Positions 46,338 through 58,289 of a DNA stretch of 64,000 nucleotides are shown piece after piece. The stretch is from Gnetum montanum. Lineage: Eukaryota; Streptophyta; Gnetopsida; Gnetales; Gnetaceae. The notes below the pieces were generated by a model. That model did not search any database. It was not told the DNA's origin and saw only the letters and a program-made list of their open reading frames with translations. The stretch spans positions 16,831 to 80,830 of the forward strand of contig MNCI01026349.1 of assembly GCA_015680685.1 (NCBI GenBank), read 5' to 3'. Position 1 is the first letter of the stretch. The number at the start of each line of letters is the position of its first letter. The position numbers and the translations under genes are program-made.

Positions 46338-47036
46338 ATGGCACCAATACTGACGAGATCACAGGAGGAGGGACCATCACAACCATGGGAGAAGTGATCT
46401 AGAGGAGGAAGAGGCTAACATGGGCAAGAATAGGCTGAGGTAACCCATGCAACAAGACCTCTCAGAGATGAGGTCAAGGTGAAATTTGTTCAACAAATTC
46501 CAAAGGAGGCAACCACATCTAAACATTCACAACAAGGTGAAGTGCTAGGCCCCATACCTGGACTAGAAGTCACACTCACATAGGCCTTTCTCAACATAAT
46601 TAGATGCCATGTAGTCAAACGCTCAATTCTCTAAGAACTGAATTTTGGACCTTTCCTTGAATAGGCTCCAGAAGATGTCAGAACTCAATTACAACCCTCT
46701 CCCATGTGGCCAATCATTACTTCTAGTGGTGAGTGGTACATTGGAGAAACGTATCTCTTTTGGAATAATAAGAAAGCAGGATCCGCTATGAAAATCAAAG
46801 ACATCCAAGTGTTCCACTCAGTAGAGGCCATTGCATAGGTCCTTGGGCTACTAGACATAGGAACATAGTTGGCAAAGTTATCAACACAAGGTAACCTCGG
46901 AGTAAAGGAGTGGACATAACAGTGTTATGGGGTTGACCATAAAGAGTTTGGTGTGCTCACATTGGCGAAGCAAGTTTATTTTAAGATAGCAGCCTACCAA
47001 CTCAATCCAACGGTGAGGCCCAGTAAGGTGATAGCC
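46338..47036 (+). pseudogene. E5 downstream ORF, N-terminal domain part (inverted)
   Basis: Starts ATGGCACCAA and ends abruptly at about 47036 within the plant-transposon-like domain. Readable: SPMWPIITSSGEWYIGETY (about 46702-46758, shown in part), FWNNKKAG, VYFKIAAYQLNPTVRPSKV (46974-47030, in part). The next bases are the complement of integrase. Confidence 0.7.
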
Positions 47037-47054
47037 AACTATCCCTATGGTAGT

Positions 47055-48060
47055 GATTTGATCAATTTTATAACGTCCCTTTCACAATGTTTGGAATTTT
47101 GTCTTCTGGGGTACATGTCTGGGGTTCCAATAGAGAACCTTATCACTTGGTTAAAATGTTACTTTCCATATTTTGAGGTCATGACATTACTTGTTGAATG
47201 CCTTGTGCACCTCATTCAAAGATAGGACCACCAATCAGTTTTCATGTAGCAGATTTAGGTTTATCAATATTTCTTTCTATGCTAGACTTAGGTCAAGATC
47301 TAGATCACAGGCTGTTGAGAGTGTATGGAACTAGGACTGGATCAAGAACATTGAAAGTTTTTTGTACACTAACTTGTAGGTAGAGTAGCCTATAGGGAGT
47401 TTCCATGTTGAGCAATAGGCCCAGAGGGCATCATTGAATTTGGTGCTCCAATATCTCCTATATTTGCTTATGGTTCTTATTAAGATCTTTGTGCTCTCCC
47501 GATTAGTTACCTCTGCTTGATTGTTGGCTTAGGAGGGGAGGTAGGGGGGTTAGGATGTTATTAATTTATGTTCAACTCCCAAGCATTACATCAACTTTCT
47601 AAAATTGGCACCTGTGAAATGAGTTCCATTGTTAGAAATTAGTATACGTGGCTCCCCAAACCTATTTACAATATTTTGTTGTATAAATCTAGTAGCCGTG
47701 GATGATGTATAATCAGTAATGACTACTGCTTCTACCCATTTTATGCAATAGTCAATTGCTATGATGATATATGTCTTTCCATTGGACATGGGTGTGATGG
47801 GGCTCATGAAGTCAACATCCCATATGTCAAAAGGCTCCAGTGGTTGAATCCACTATTGAGGACCTTCCATTTGAGCGATCATCCCACCATCTAGTTGATA
47901 ACGTTCACAAGATTAGATAAACTTGTGGGCATTCTTGAAGATTGTAGGCCAATACTATCCTACCATTAGGATTTTTATGGTCATGCATGTCCCTGCATAG
48001 TGGCCTCTGCAACATCTTTCATGAGCATCCTAGAGAATGCACAATTGATCTTCATTAAGG
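47055..48060 (-). pseudogene. E5 integrase
   Basis: C-terminal part at 47225-47055 in complement matches 13350-13497 of E3 and is cut at the inversion point. Core segment 47807-47589: MSPITPMSNGKTYIIIAIDYCIKW keeps the first Asp; the second is changed (ISNNGTHF). Confidence 0.8.
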
Positions 48061-48115
48061 ACACACCAACGAATCAGACCATCAACGCATACCTTGTAGA
48101 AGTGTTTGTTGATTT

Positions 48116-48720
48116 CTATGAAGTGTTTCGCCCAATGAAGAAATTGTTGTTTCTTTCTAAAGTTAAGATCTTGTGGCATCTCTTAAGTGAGAAGATAGGT
48201 GAGGATGCCATTATACCATGTTTTTTTGTAGGCATTTTATCATTTATTGCTTTTGTAAAGAGGAGTTTGTCTAGAAATCGATCAGAGAGCAGGCTCTTCT
48301 TCTCTTTATTATCCCATCTTAAGTGAGAGAGGTGGTCAATGACCACATTCTCAGTCCCTTTTTGATCTATCATTGTGAGATCAAATTCTTGTATGTTCAC
48401 GAGCCACTGTATGATACGAGGGCTCACCATTGGATTATTCATGAGAAAGCAGATTGCACTGTGGTTCATGTGCACAAATACTTTGTAGCCAAGGACATAG
48501 TGCCTAAACTTTTCAAGAGCATATACCATTGCCATTAGTTCCTTCTCTGTGGTGGTGTAATTTAATTGTGCCCCCAAAATGCTTTGGCTTGTGCAGTGGA
48601 TGTAGTATGGATGTTTCTTATTATCCAACTACATGAGCATAGCTCCTAGGGCATAGTTCGATGCATTCGTCATGATGTGGAATGGTATGGACTAGTCTAG
48701 TGCATGTAGAATTGGTGTTT
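48116..48720 (-). pseudogene. E5 RNase H
   Basis: A 170-codon open stretch from 48628 with TEKELMAMVYALEKFRHYVLG and GTENVVIDHLSHLRWD (in part). HTDHS of relatives is HMNHS here, so an active-site Asp is lost. Confidence 0.8.
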
Positions 48721-48799
48721 CTATGAGTTTCTCCTTTAATTGTTGGAATTCTTGTTAACATTTCCTACTCTAGACAAAAGGTGCATATTTCTTTGTAAG

Positions 48800-49560
48800 C
48801 TCTACCAATGATTTTACGATCTTAGAGAAATTCTCTATGAATTGCCAGTAGTAGCCAATGTGTCCAAGGAATGACTAAACATCTTTAACAGTTTCTAGTT
48901 GATAGGTTATTCCTTGAATGACCCTTTTTTTCTTAGGGTCTACCTCAATCCATTTTTGAGTGATTTTATGCCTCAGTATAATGCCTTCTTGGACCATGAG
49001 GTGGCTCTTTTGCCAGCTAAGTCATAGATTTATTTCCACACGTCTTTTCAATACTTGCTCAAGGTGGTCAAAGGCTTGCTCAAACATAGCTCCATAGGTG
49101 CAAAATTCATCCATAAATATTTCCATACCACTACCAATATGCTATTGGAAGATGCTAAGTACCAAATGTTGAAATGTTGCAGGGGCATTGAATAAACCAA
49201 ATGACATCTTACAATATGAAAAAGTTCCCTAGGGACTTGTGAATGTTGACTTGGCTTGATCTTCTGGCGCAATTTGGATTTGGTTATAGCCACTATAACC
49301 ATCCAATAAGCTATAATAGTAATGCTTGGAGATAGTGTCTAATACTTGGTTCACAAATGGCAATGGAAAATGATCTTTAAATGTTGCCATGTTCAACAGC
49401 CTGAAGTTGATGTAGACAAGCCACTTGCACCTTTTTTTGGCACGATTACTAGTGGACTAACCCACTCACTATCCATGATGGGATAGATAAACCCTGCCTT
49501 GAGGGGTTGCTCTATTTCCTCATTGATGATCTACTTCAATTTGGGGTTTAGCGCTCTCTA
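48800..49560 (-). pseudogene. E5 reverse transcriptase with FMDEF motif
   Basis: Palm segments are recognisable in broken frames. At 49117-49103 the catalytic motif reads FMDEF, where E3 has FMDDF. E6 has the same change. Downstream (minus) VLGI.., upstream FPLPFVNQVLDTISKHYYYSLLDGY-like residues. Confidence 0.8.
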
Positions 49561-49639
49561 TGGTTGCCTTCTTGGCTTCATGGCTGGGTCGGTGTAAATG
49601 TGATATTGGCATATCCTTGAATTGATTCCTATCAGCTTA

Positions 49640-50560
49640 GAATATGACCAAGCAAAGGCTGTTGGCCATTTGTTAACCACCTCCAATAGCCTTTCTTTTT
49701 ATCCAAGAGCAAGTTTGGCATTAATTATGATTGGCTTACCATTGTTTAAGAATGCATATTCCATTCTGGTTGGTAGAGTTTTCAACTCTAGGGGCTCTTG
49801 CTTGAAGTTATCTGGGATTTCCAGCTCTCCTTGAGAGGTATCATTATTTTCATCATTAGAGAGTTGGTGATGAACTTGTTCAAGTTCATCCATGCCTTCA
49901 ACATAAGCACATGTTAGGCTTTCAGTTGTTTCCATGCATAATGTGTTGCTTTCTGAGTTAGTTGTCAGCCACTAGGTGTCCTCATGTTTTGTGGTTGCTG
50001 TGTATAGACACCATTGAATATATGTTTTCTTGTGCACATTGATTACATGCTTTAATGTATGTATGTTTGATGGACAAAATCTTTTGCACATCATTGCACC
50101 CATTATCACTATACACGATGCATGGGATATGCTTCTTCTCCAACTGTTCAAATTCATTTTCTTTGGAGATTTCCAATGAGAGGTGCCTTATGCCCATTTG
50201 TGCATTGATTGTGCTTAACTAAGCTCTTCCCATAATGATGGGGAAGTCACCTTTGCAATTATCAACCTTGATCACTATAAAATTGGCAAGATAGGACACC
50301 CACAAACTGTGGTCACAATGTCCTTTGCTAACCCTAAAGGAATAGTAATTGACTGGTCTACCAATTCTAAACGAATGTTGCTCTTTTTGAGAGGTGGTAG
50401 GTTCTAGGCTTTGTACATGTCATGGAAGATAAGGTTGACATTGAAACCAAAATCAAGAAGAGCCTTACATTGCTCATGTCTAGCGATCTATAGGTAAATG
50501 AGTGGACTTTGTGGGTCAAATATTTTCATGGAAAGATTGCTAGCCTTGATCCAATTAGAA
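49640..50560 (-). pseudogene. E5 protease and linker
   Basis: Linker open frame 49935-49702 (METTESLTCAYVEGMDELEQVHHQLSNDE, in part). Protease-like region 50000-50560 with GNCKGDFPIIMGRA-like residues. Homology ends at about 50575, ahead of gag. Confidence 0.65.
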
Positions 50561-50584
50561 ATAGTAGGTAAATGAGTGGACTTC

Positions 50585-50900
50585 CCTATTGATAGGTTTC
50601 CTGTTTGATTCTCCTGAGCCTCCACTACCACTACCACTTTCCACTTCCTTGATCATGGGAATAGAAGCATCACTATCTACAAGATGCTGTTGCAGGATCT
50701 GTAACAATTGTTGTGCAAGCTCCAATTGCCTATTGGCAAGACCATTGCTATATGTTTGAAGAGGTTGCTCCTATCCATCATTAGGCCCTTCTAGTCTATA
50801 GGCCCCACCAGCATCATGACCATGTCTACTATACATTTATGTAAACTGAAATTACACAAATGGGTAAGTACCCCCACCATCATACAACATCAGAGTAAAC
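50585..50900 (-). pseudogene. Tekay/Del-like gag, N-terminal fragment
   Basis: Minus strand after the primer site: NGLANRQLELAQQLLQILQQH and a Ser/Gly-rich segment ESGSGSGGSGESNRKP (each within 50750-50595). It then breaks into E5 protease sequence. This gag is unrelated to the E1-E6 gags. Confidence 0.6.
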
Positions 50901-50902
50901 TA

Positions 50903-50914
50903 GCTCTGATACCA
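50903..50914 (-). other. Primer binding site, initiator-Met type
   Basis: Minus strand TGGTATCAGAGC, the classic complement of plant tRNA-iMet, three bases inside the LTR. Confidence 0.9.
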
Positions 50915-50917
50915 CAA

Positions 50918-53248
50918 TGTAACATCTTGCCCTAGCTAGGGCAAGCTGATGCCTAGGATCACGTAATCTTGGCATGGAAGCATGACAACTAGAACCAATA
51001 ATGTGCAAAACACATGCTAATAACAAAAGTAAAATAATATAGAACTTTCCTACCATACCAAAAATGAAACATACATATCACATCATAAAAAAATGCATGT
51101 CTTTACATTAAGAAAACTATACACTACTCTGCAAAAATACAAGAAACACATCAACCTCATCAGCGTATATAGAAGAGTACAATACAGAGAGTTTCATACA
51201 AGGATATTTAGTCCACACTACTGTACGTGAAAATATAAATCAACTAAGCATAGAAGATTTTCCCCTCCTATACAAGGCAACCTGCGACACTGTTAGTCTT
51301 ATGCATGCTCAAAACAACACACACCATATCACCCATAAAGCTAACATACTATCATACAAGCATAGACAAAGCCATGGTCCAACATCATCTATCATGTCCA
51401 TGTCATTAGACCCATGATATACCATAAATAGTTCAAGATCCACATAACCATAATCCAAACAGAACACCTATTCTCAATGATATGACTCACAAACCAATAC
51501 TATCACATACATAGTTCACATGGTTGCTAGCATATCTGTGCTCAGTGTATCATGTGAAATGTTTCCATGAGTACTCATAACAGCCATTGCTTGCAAGTCT
51601 TTTATTGATCCAACTAGTGTTAGGGCCCGTCAACCTGTGACCTACAACCACTAGCCTTCTGAAGGACTAGCGATAGGGAAAAACACACGTATACCATAAA
51701 CTAGCTATTGGGACAAAAACACCTACACTCTCCCACTCTCAGGATGAGGCCTAAGATAAGAGCCTTATCGATGCATCACAGTGGGGGTCAAAACAATACT
51801 ACCTCTAGGGTGCCTCATCACTAATCATTCCACATCCTCATGCTAGCACCACACACCAATAATCATCACAAGCACCGTCGCGAAAATGTATACACAATTC
51901 AGCTAGCTTAAGCCAACACCTATCATAAGCACCACACCTAAACAAACATAACTGCACAGACCCACCTCTAACAGTCATTTCATGAAAACAATACCACAAT
52001 GCAACATAACAACATGAAGACCTTGATATGACAAAAAAATACCATATTTCTCAAAAGACACGTACTTCCATACAAATGACCACTATAATAACCTTCAAAA
52101 TGAAATATTCCCAAAGAGAAAACTAACTCCATGATTATAAAGTACTTTTCAAAACGATCCCAATGACACTAATTTTAGCTAAATTGGGCTCCTCTAAGCA
52201 AGGTTATGTGCATTCAAAGTTTCATTCATAAAATAATATTTAATTATCACTAGAAAGGCTTGGAAAGCCCAAAAATGCTCGTGCTCCAATAGGTCCCACA
52301 AATAGCACATTCCAATCATATGAGTCTCATCAACACCACATATCATATTCTACAAGTCGACATCATACCATACATACCATAAATATTAATAAACAATTCG
52401 TAACCAAAATCATACAATTTTGGAAAATTTGCAAAATAACATGCCTAATCTTAGACTTTGAGCTATCTACCCCACATGCCCCCATTGCAAGATTATATAT
52501 ATTAATCCAACACAAAAATACAGGGAAAAGATANGTTTGGCATTGGTACTATAGCACTATGTTGCGTGATGTTCGGGTGTGGTTGTTGCATGTGAATGTG
52601 TAGTGCATCTAATAAGGATCTCATTAGTTCAAATGGATTTTGATTTAGGGTTCTCAGTGTATTTGTTACGTATGATTGAAGTTCACACTATTAGTTATGG
52701 AAGCAGAAAAAAATAACTTATGCAAATGTGTCATTAAAATAAAATAAAGGAAAAAAATAAAAAGAATAAATAGTGCACATGAAAGAAAAAGAGAAAAAAG
52801 TAACTCATGTGATGTGAGGAAGGCACAACATTGCTTTTCTTTTGTTAAAAACAAAACATAAAGTAACCATGTAAGTTTTATATTATTTTTCCCACCACCT
52901 TGTCACTGTCGCTTATAGGAGAAATTGGGTTTTGGTCTCTGCTTTTTGTTTTTCTATTCACAAAAATAGAAACACATAGGAGTCTATTTTTTTCCTATTT
53001 TTCTTTTGGCTCTCTTCTTTTCCTGGATTTTGAGCCTTATGGACACTTTTTGCTTATTTTGAACTTGGATTTGGGATTGNCTCATGTTAGTTAAGCATGT
53101 AAAGATAGCATAATCATAACATAAAAATGAAGTCTCATAGCATATAAAATACATTAACTCATCTCTAAAAAACCCACTAAGACTCCACATGTAATTTATA
53201 ACTCATAAGCAGATGACCATACCTACTAGCTCTAGGTGGGGTGTAACA
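50918..53248 (-). repeat. Tekay/Del-like LTR (2,331 bp as assembled)
   Basis: Minus strand begins TGTTACACCCCACC and ends GGCAAGATGTTACA. Start, end, length and primer type fit Tekay/Del chromoviruses. Two assembly Ns (52534 and 53080) bracket a 545-bp piece whose place in the LTR is therefore unproven. It is inserted in the 3' UTR of E6; only the 5' LTR and a gag stub survive. Confidence 0.85.
52534..53080. other. Segment between two assembly Ns
   Basis: N at 52534 and N at 53080. No flanking duplication seen. Contiguity of the LTR across both is uncertain. Confidence 0.8.
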
Positions 53249-53330
53249 ATAACACAAAATTGAACACCATGACATGATTCTTTAAAACTAGATAACATGT
53301 TCTTTGATGGCATGAAGTTGATGGAGAAGG

Positions 53331-56194
53331 TTAGACAATCCCAAGTGGTGATGGCTCTTGAGATTTTAAGGGATCTTCACTCGCTTCAAGCATGCATGGT
53401 GGCAAAGGCAGCTATGGCTATCCTGTTGCTACTGCTACTTCAAGTGGAAGGCAAAAAGCATCCAATAACACCTTCATTTTCTCTTCTTTACTCCTGGGAT
53501 CATTACAATCCATGCAGCTTCACCGATGTGGGCCAGGGTTGGAACATTCCAAGGACAAGGAAAAATGGGAAAGAGCTCCTTCACATTGACAAACCAGGCT
53601 GCAATTTGCTTGTGCTCAATGTTGAACACTCGAAGTGTGTCCTGCAGTGCTTGGTAGCTATTCATTCATTTGGCCAGGTTCTCTGTGACTAATCTTTGGT
53701 CAGTGAATCTTACCTTGAGAACCTCGAGTTTAACATTCACAACTACAAGCTTTTGCTTGGTGTCTTTATGGGTCTTGAACTTGGCCTCATATAACAAGTA
53801 CAAGCTAACCACTAACTTTTCAAGTTTAGATCATGGCTGTCTGGTAGTCAACATTGCTAGGTTTGCATAACAGAGATTGGACAACTCCATGCACTCTATC
53901 ATCTCTTCAATCTACAACTCCTTTATGTGAATTTCTAGCCTATTGTAGGCATCAATCCCATCGATGATGGGTTGCCACAATTCTTTGCCTTGTTGAAGTT
54001 GCTGGAGAGCCTCATTGACCTTTGCCTTTGCTAGTTGGAGATACTTTTCATTCACCTCCTTTTGTAGGCCAACCTGGTCTCTATAATGATTTTTAATTTT
54101 CTCGAATTTTAGAGCCTCATTCTTCCAAGTGGTAATCTTAATAGCTAACTTCTAGCATAAGGCACAAACCTCCTCCATGGGGAGGTTACAATTCTCCATT
54201 GCTAGTCTTCTCAGTTTAGTGTTTGTCCTAGCAAGTTGCTCTTGCTGTTGATCGATAAATTCTTCTAATTGTTATTTTTGCACATTAATGTTCTACAGGT
54301 AATGGTTTTTTGCAATCAAGGATTTATTTTCTTAGCGCATCTGCATCAAGTCCTTTCATACTGCATGAGTTTCAACTTCTACTATTGACTGATTAAAGAC
54401 TGTCATTACCATTTCTCCCTCAACCTGCTTAAGCTATTCTTGAAGCTATTGAAAAGCTTCATCTCATGTCAATGTAGGGTTAATAAGAGTTGGTTCAGCA
54501 ATTTGGATAGGTAATTTGGCAACTTTCATAGCCAAGCGTTGATTATGTGCTTGATTTGGTTCAAGTTTCCCTTCCAAGATGAGGCACTTGCCTATTGCCT
54601 CCAACAACTCTGACTGAGTTGTAGTGATGGTATCTAAAAAATCAAAGATATTTGGACTCAATTGCCCAATTCCCGCTAGTCAATCCAACAGTTCTTTATG
54701 TTGAGCTACACTTAATCTTCCACTAATTGTCCCTACGGATGCCTGCACATTTCTTAATGCAGATACATCTAGTTTAGGTGTCACAGGTGCATTTAATGCC
54801 TCAATGACTCGATCAACAACAATCTCTATAGCTATCTCTTGCCCTTGGTGTTACATCACTAATACGGTTGTCTCCTCACCCTCCTCCAAGTGTACCGAAA
54901 AGGAAGCAACATTGCTAGAGATTTCTAGGAACAGATGATGCTAAGAGAGAGACACCATCACCTCTCGGGCACTTGGATTCCACCTTGCAGGCAGCTGTGT
55001 TTGTTGGGCAGATAACAATGATCCACCTCCCTTCATCTGGATGATTGTATGAGCCACTTCTCTGAGGTGACTCATGGCTAGTTTGTACACAAATGGATCT
55101 CCACCACTAGTTCCTACCTGCTGCTCTCAGTGTTGCAAGAGCTACTCTTAAAATTTTCACATGCATTCAATCACAGTGCAAGCTTCCAGTGTTTGCTCAT
55201 GAGTAGGTGATGGAGGTGGACATTGTTGCACCTTTTTCATGATCGTGGTAGGCATTTTAACCTTCATCATATTGCTCCATGAAGCACTAGGAGCATGTCT
55301 AAGTGTATCATTTGCATAGTAGGCTATCCCTATGCTTTTCCATAGTTTTTTGATTAAGCAGGTTCAAGGTAAGGTCTTTCTTTCACATTCATACTCCTTG
55401 AAGTGCTTTTCTATCTCTAGATAGATTAGTTGTGGAAGATCTGCTAGAAATTTACTACTTAAAGAAGTGCATGCTTGGGCGGAGAAGGCTATCACCTTAC
55501 TGGGCCTCACCGGTGGATTGAGGTGGTAGGCTGCTATCTTAAAATAGACTCACTTTGCCAGTGTAAGCACACCAAACTCCTTGTAGTCAGCCCCATAAAA
55601 TCACTGCGTCCACTCCTTCTTTGCTCTGGGGTCGCCTTATGTTGATAACTCTACTAATTGTGTTCCTATGTCTAGCAGCCCAAGGACCTATGCAATGGCC
55701 TCCACTGAATAGAACACTTGGATGTCCTTGATTTTCATAGCGAATCTTGCTTTTCTATTATTCCAAAAGAGATGTGTTTCTTCCATGTACCACTCCCCAC
55801 TAGAAGTAATGATTGGCCACATGTGAGAGGCTTGTAGTTGAGTTTTGACATCTTCTAGAGCTTGTTCAATGAATGATATGAAATTTAGTTCTTAGAGAAC
55901 TAAGCGTTGGACCTCATGGCTTCCAATTATGTTGAGATAGGCCTATGTGAGTGTGACTTCTAGTTTGGGTACAGGGCCTAGCACTTTGCCTCCTTGTGAA
56001 TGTTCAGATGTGGTTGCCTCTTCAGGAATCTGTTGGAAAAATTCCACCTCAGCCTTGTCTTTGAGAGGTCCTATTGCATGGGTTGCCTCAGCCTCTTCTT
56101 GGCCATATTCTTGTTGGCCTCTTCCTCCTCTAGGTCACTTCTCCTATGGTTGTGATGGTCCCTTCTCTTGTTGTCTCTTTGGTCTTGGTGCCAT
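53331..56194 (-). pseudogene. E6 plant-transposon-domain + coiled-coil ORF, full span
   Basis: Start ATGGCACCAAG at 56194, stop TAA at 53333-53331. N-terminal low-complexity part, domain-like part with HMWPIITSSGEWYMEET and FWNNRKA near 55820-55750, LVKCIYF-like stretch, then the long Lys/Glu/Gln-rich part (for example LDTITTTQSELLEAIGKC at 54640-54590, in part) and a Pro/Ser tail. The span is not a multiple of three, so at least one indel is present. The counterpart of the E3 ORF in order and length. Confidence 0.7.
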
Positions 56195-56475
56195 CTATAA
56201 TCACACATATCAATGGATTAGTAATTATTATGTAACATAGAATGATTGCAATACCTTGTCTCATGAGAGGGTTAGATTTGGCTAAGGTGTGATTATGACT
56301 AGATAGATTAAGTAGTTAATTATTAATTTAATCTTTGGTTTATCGAAGTTGTTGGAAGGGTTAAATTCTTAAAAATTAATGATTTAATAGCATTTATTAC
56401 TTAACCCTTTAGGGGAGTTAGAAAAAATTATCATCAAAACCTTTGGCTTTGCTAGCCCCACGACTAAGAGATTAC
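56195..56475 (-). other. Putative leader intron, E6
   Basis: Minus strand donor TTGAG|GTAATC at 56475, acceptor GATTATAG ending at 56195, immediately before the ATG. Confidence 0.6.
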
Positions 56476-56621
56476 CTCAAATAATTGCAGGATCAAAGAA
56501 TGGGATAATTTAGATAAACGATGTGAGAGTTATAGGCTTGGGAAAGTTTTAGGCTTTGAAAATTGCAAAAACTCCTTGGACGTTATGGACAAAATATGAA
56601 GAATTCCTAAGTGTTCAATGG

Positions 56622-56667
56622 TATTTATAGTACCTTTGTATTGCGTCGATGAGGCCTTGTCGACGCA
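56622..56667 (-). promoter_or_regulatory. E6 internal promoter-like block
   Basis: A perfect dyad, TGCGTCGA / TCGACGCA around a 10-base centre with GGCC (56642-56667), lies just upstream of TATAAATA (56629-56622) on the minus strand. It is the best-preserved internal copy of the dyad in the window. Confidence 0.65.
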
Positions 56668-58280
56668 GTTGCTGATCATTGTTGACTTGGTCAAAACTTG
56701 AAAATTACAAAGAGATTTTGAATGAAATTAGGGTCAAATAGAAGCCTAAACAGGCATGAACATGATTAAAATATGAGAAGAGAATGTTGAAGTCCCAAAA
56801 AATTAAGAAAGTTAGGAAAAATGGTAAAATGGTGTGGAACATGAGAGTGTACGGGGCACAGAGTGGTGTGCACAATGGAATATGCGAAATATAGGATTAT
56901 AACAATGCCTAAGGTAAGGAACTCAACTAATCAAACTAAGACATATGCAAGTGGATCCTCCCCATAGCAGGCATCTGCCCTTGTTGCCGTTACATAACCC
57001 CAACTAAGGAGTCTGTGGGCCCCATAGTTGATTAATGGTCATGAAAAGTTAAGAACCAACCAAAAAGAATTTATCCAAAAATTCCAACACGTCAAACTAA
57101 GAAATCGAGCATAACATGGAAACTGGTAGTGAGGTGAGTTATGGTAGCATAGATGGATGACTAAGAAGGTGAGATGGAATCCTGAATTGAGGTCATAAGA
57201 AGTCCCTTATGAAATATGTGTTTAAAATGACCTAAGAAGATCCATCCTTAGTCCGAACCAAAACCAGCCTCTTTCAGTGACTTCAAATCATCACTCCAAG
57301 ACCAATTGACCCACTCAAGACACAAGAGTGCTCCCATAAAACAACAACCATTCCAAAAAGAGAGGAAAAAAGAAGTAGGAAGCAAGATAGAGAGAGGGCC
57401 TTAGTTAGAGAGGACCTTCAAGCATGGGTGCATGTCCTTGTATTCCCATAACTAATGCTTGTAGCTCGTTTATTTATCTAAGGGATGTGCTTTGAATTTC
57501 CATCATGTTTTTTTTTTGTGAAATGGGCACCACACCATGTAAAGGCTTATTCATTTATTGTGTCTAAGGGGTGTGATTTGAATTCCCATCATTTTTTTTA
57601 TTTTTCTTTTTATTTTTCAGATGGGAACCACACCATGCAAAGACTTTATTTGTCTTCTTATTAGTGGTTGGGATGGAATGGTAAAAAGATCATGAAAAAC
57701 ACCCAAGCACTCAAGTAAGCAGAAGAGTACAAGGTGTATTGAGTCTGCTTGAAGTCACACCCTCTACAAACCTTTGAATCTTTCCCAATTCTAGAACTAC
57801 CAAGGTCACCAATTGATTAAAAGTTTTGTTAATGGAAGGGAGCTCAAACTCCTAGAACAAGGAAAACCATAGATTTTATTTGGTGGATAAATGACATGGA
57901 CTCACTGCTTGTTTCATGAAAAATAAACCATGTTATAGTCATCAGACATCAAAATTCAAAAATAGAAACCAAAAATTAACAATCACAACATTAAGCACAA
58001 ACCATCATTGGTAAATAGCAATGGTGGCACTGTGTCCTATAGCAATAAAGCACTTTTATTAGCAAAAATAATAAAAAGTCACACTTAAATAAAAAAAATT
58101 AAAATATATGAGAAAGTGTAAAATAATCAAGAAAGGTTCAAAGGTACTAATGATGGTGCAAAATTGAAAAAAAATTGAAAATAAAAAATTTGTAAAATAA
58201 ATAACTTGTAAAATCAAAAATGTGGAAAACAAAAAATAAAAACTAGTAAAACTGAGAAACCATATGGATCGTTAGCATGG
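56668..58280 (-). other. E6 spacer between integrase and internal promoter
   Basis: Non-coding as far as I can see. Contains the same doubled block as E5 (57470-57655) and the single form of the block that is doubled around N45109. Confidence 0.7.
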
Positions 58281-58289
58281 ATGGCCATC

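Larger units (their letters stand above)
40999..50575 (-). mobile_element. E5: rearranged gypsy element (3' LTR, coiled-coil ORF, inverted segment, pol)
   Basis: On the minus strand, right to left: protease and pol (50560-47055), an inverted block (47036-44170, plus strand) holding spacer, internal promoter, leader intron and the first part of the downstream ORF, then the rest of that ORF (about 44170-42159), polypurine tract and 3' LTR (41916-40999). The 5' LTR and gag are missing: sequence changes to a Tekay-like gag at about 50575. It shares with E6 a doubled spacer block and the RT motif FMDEF. Confidence 0.8.
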
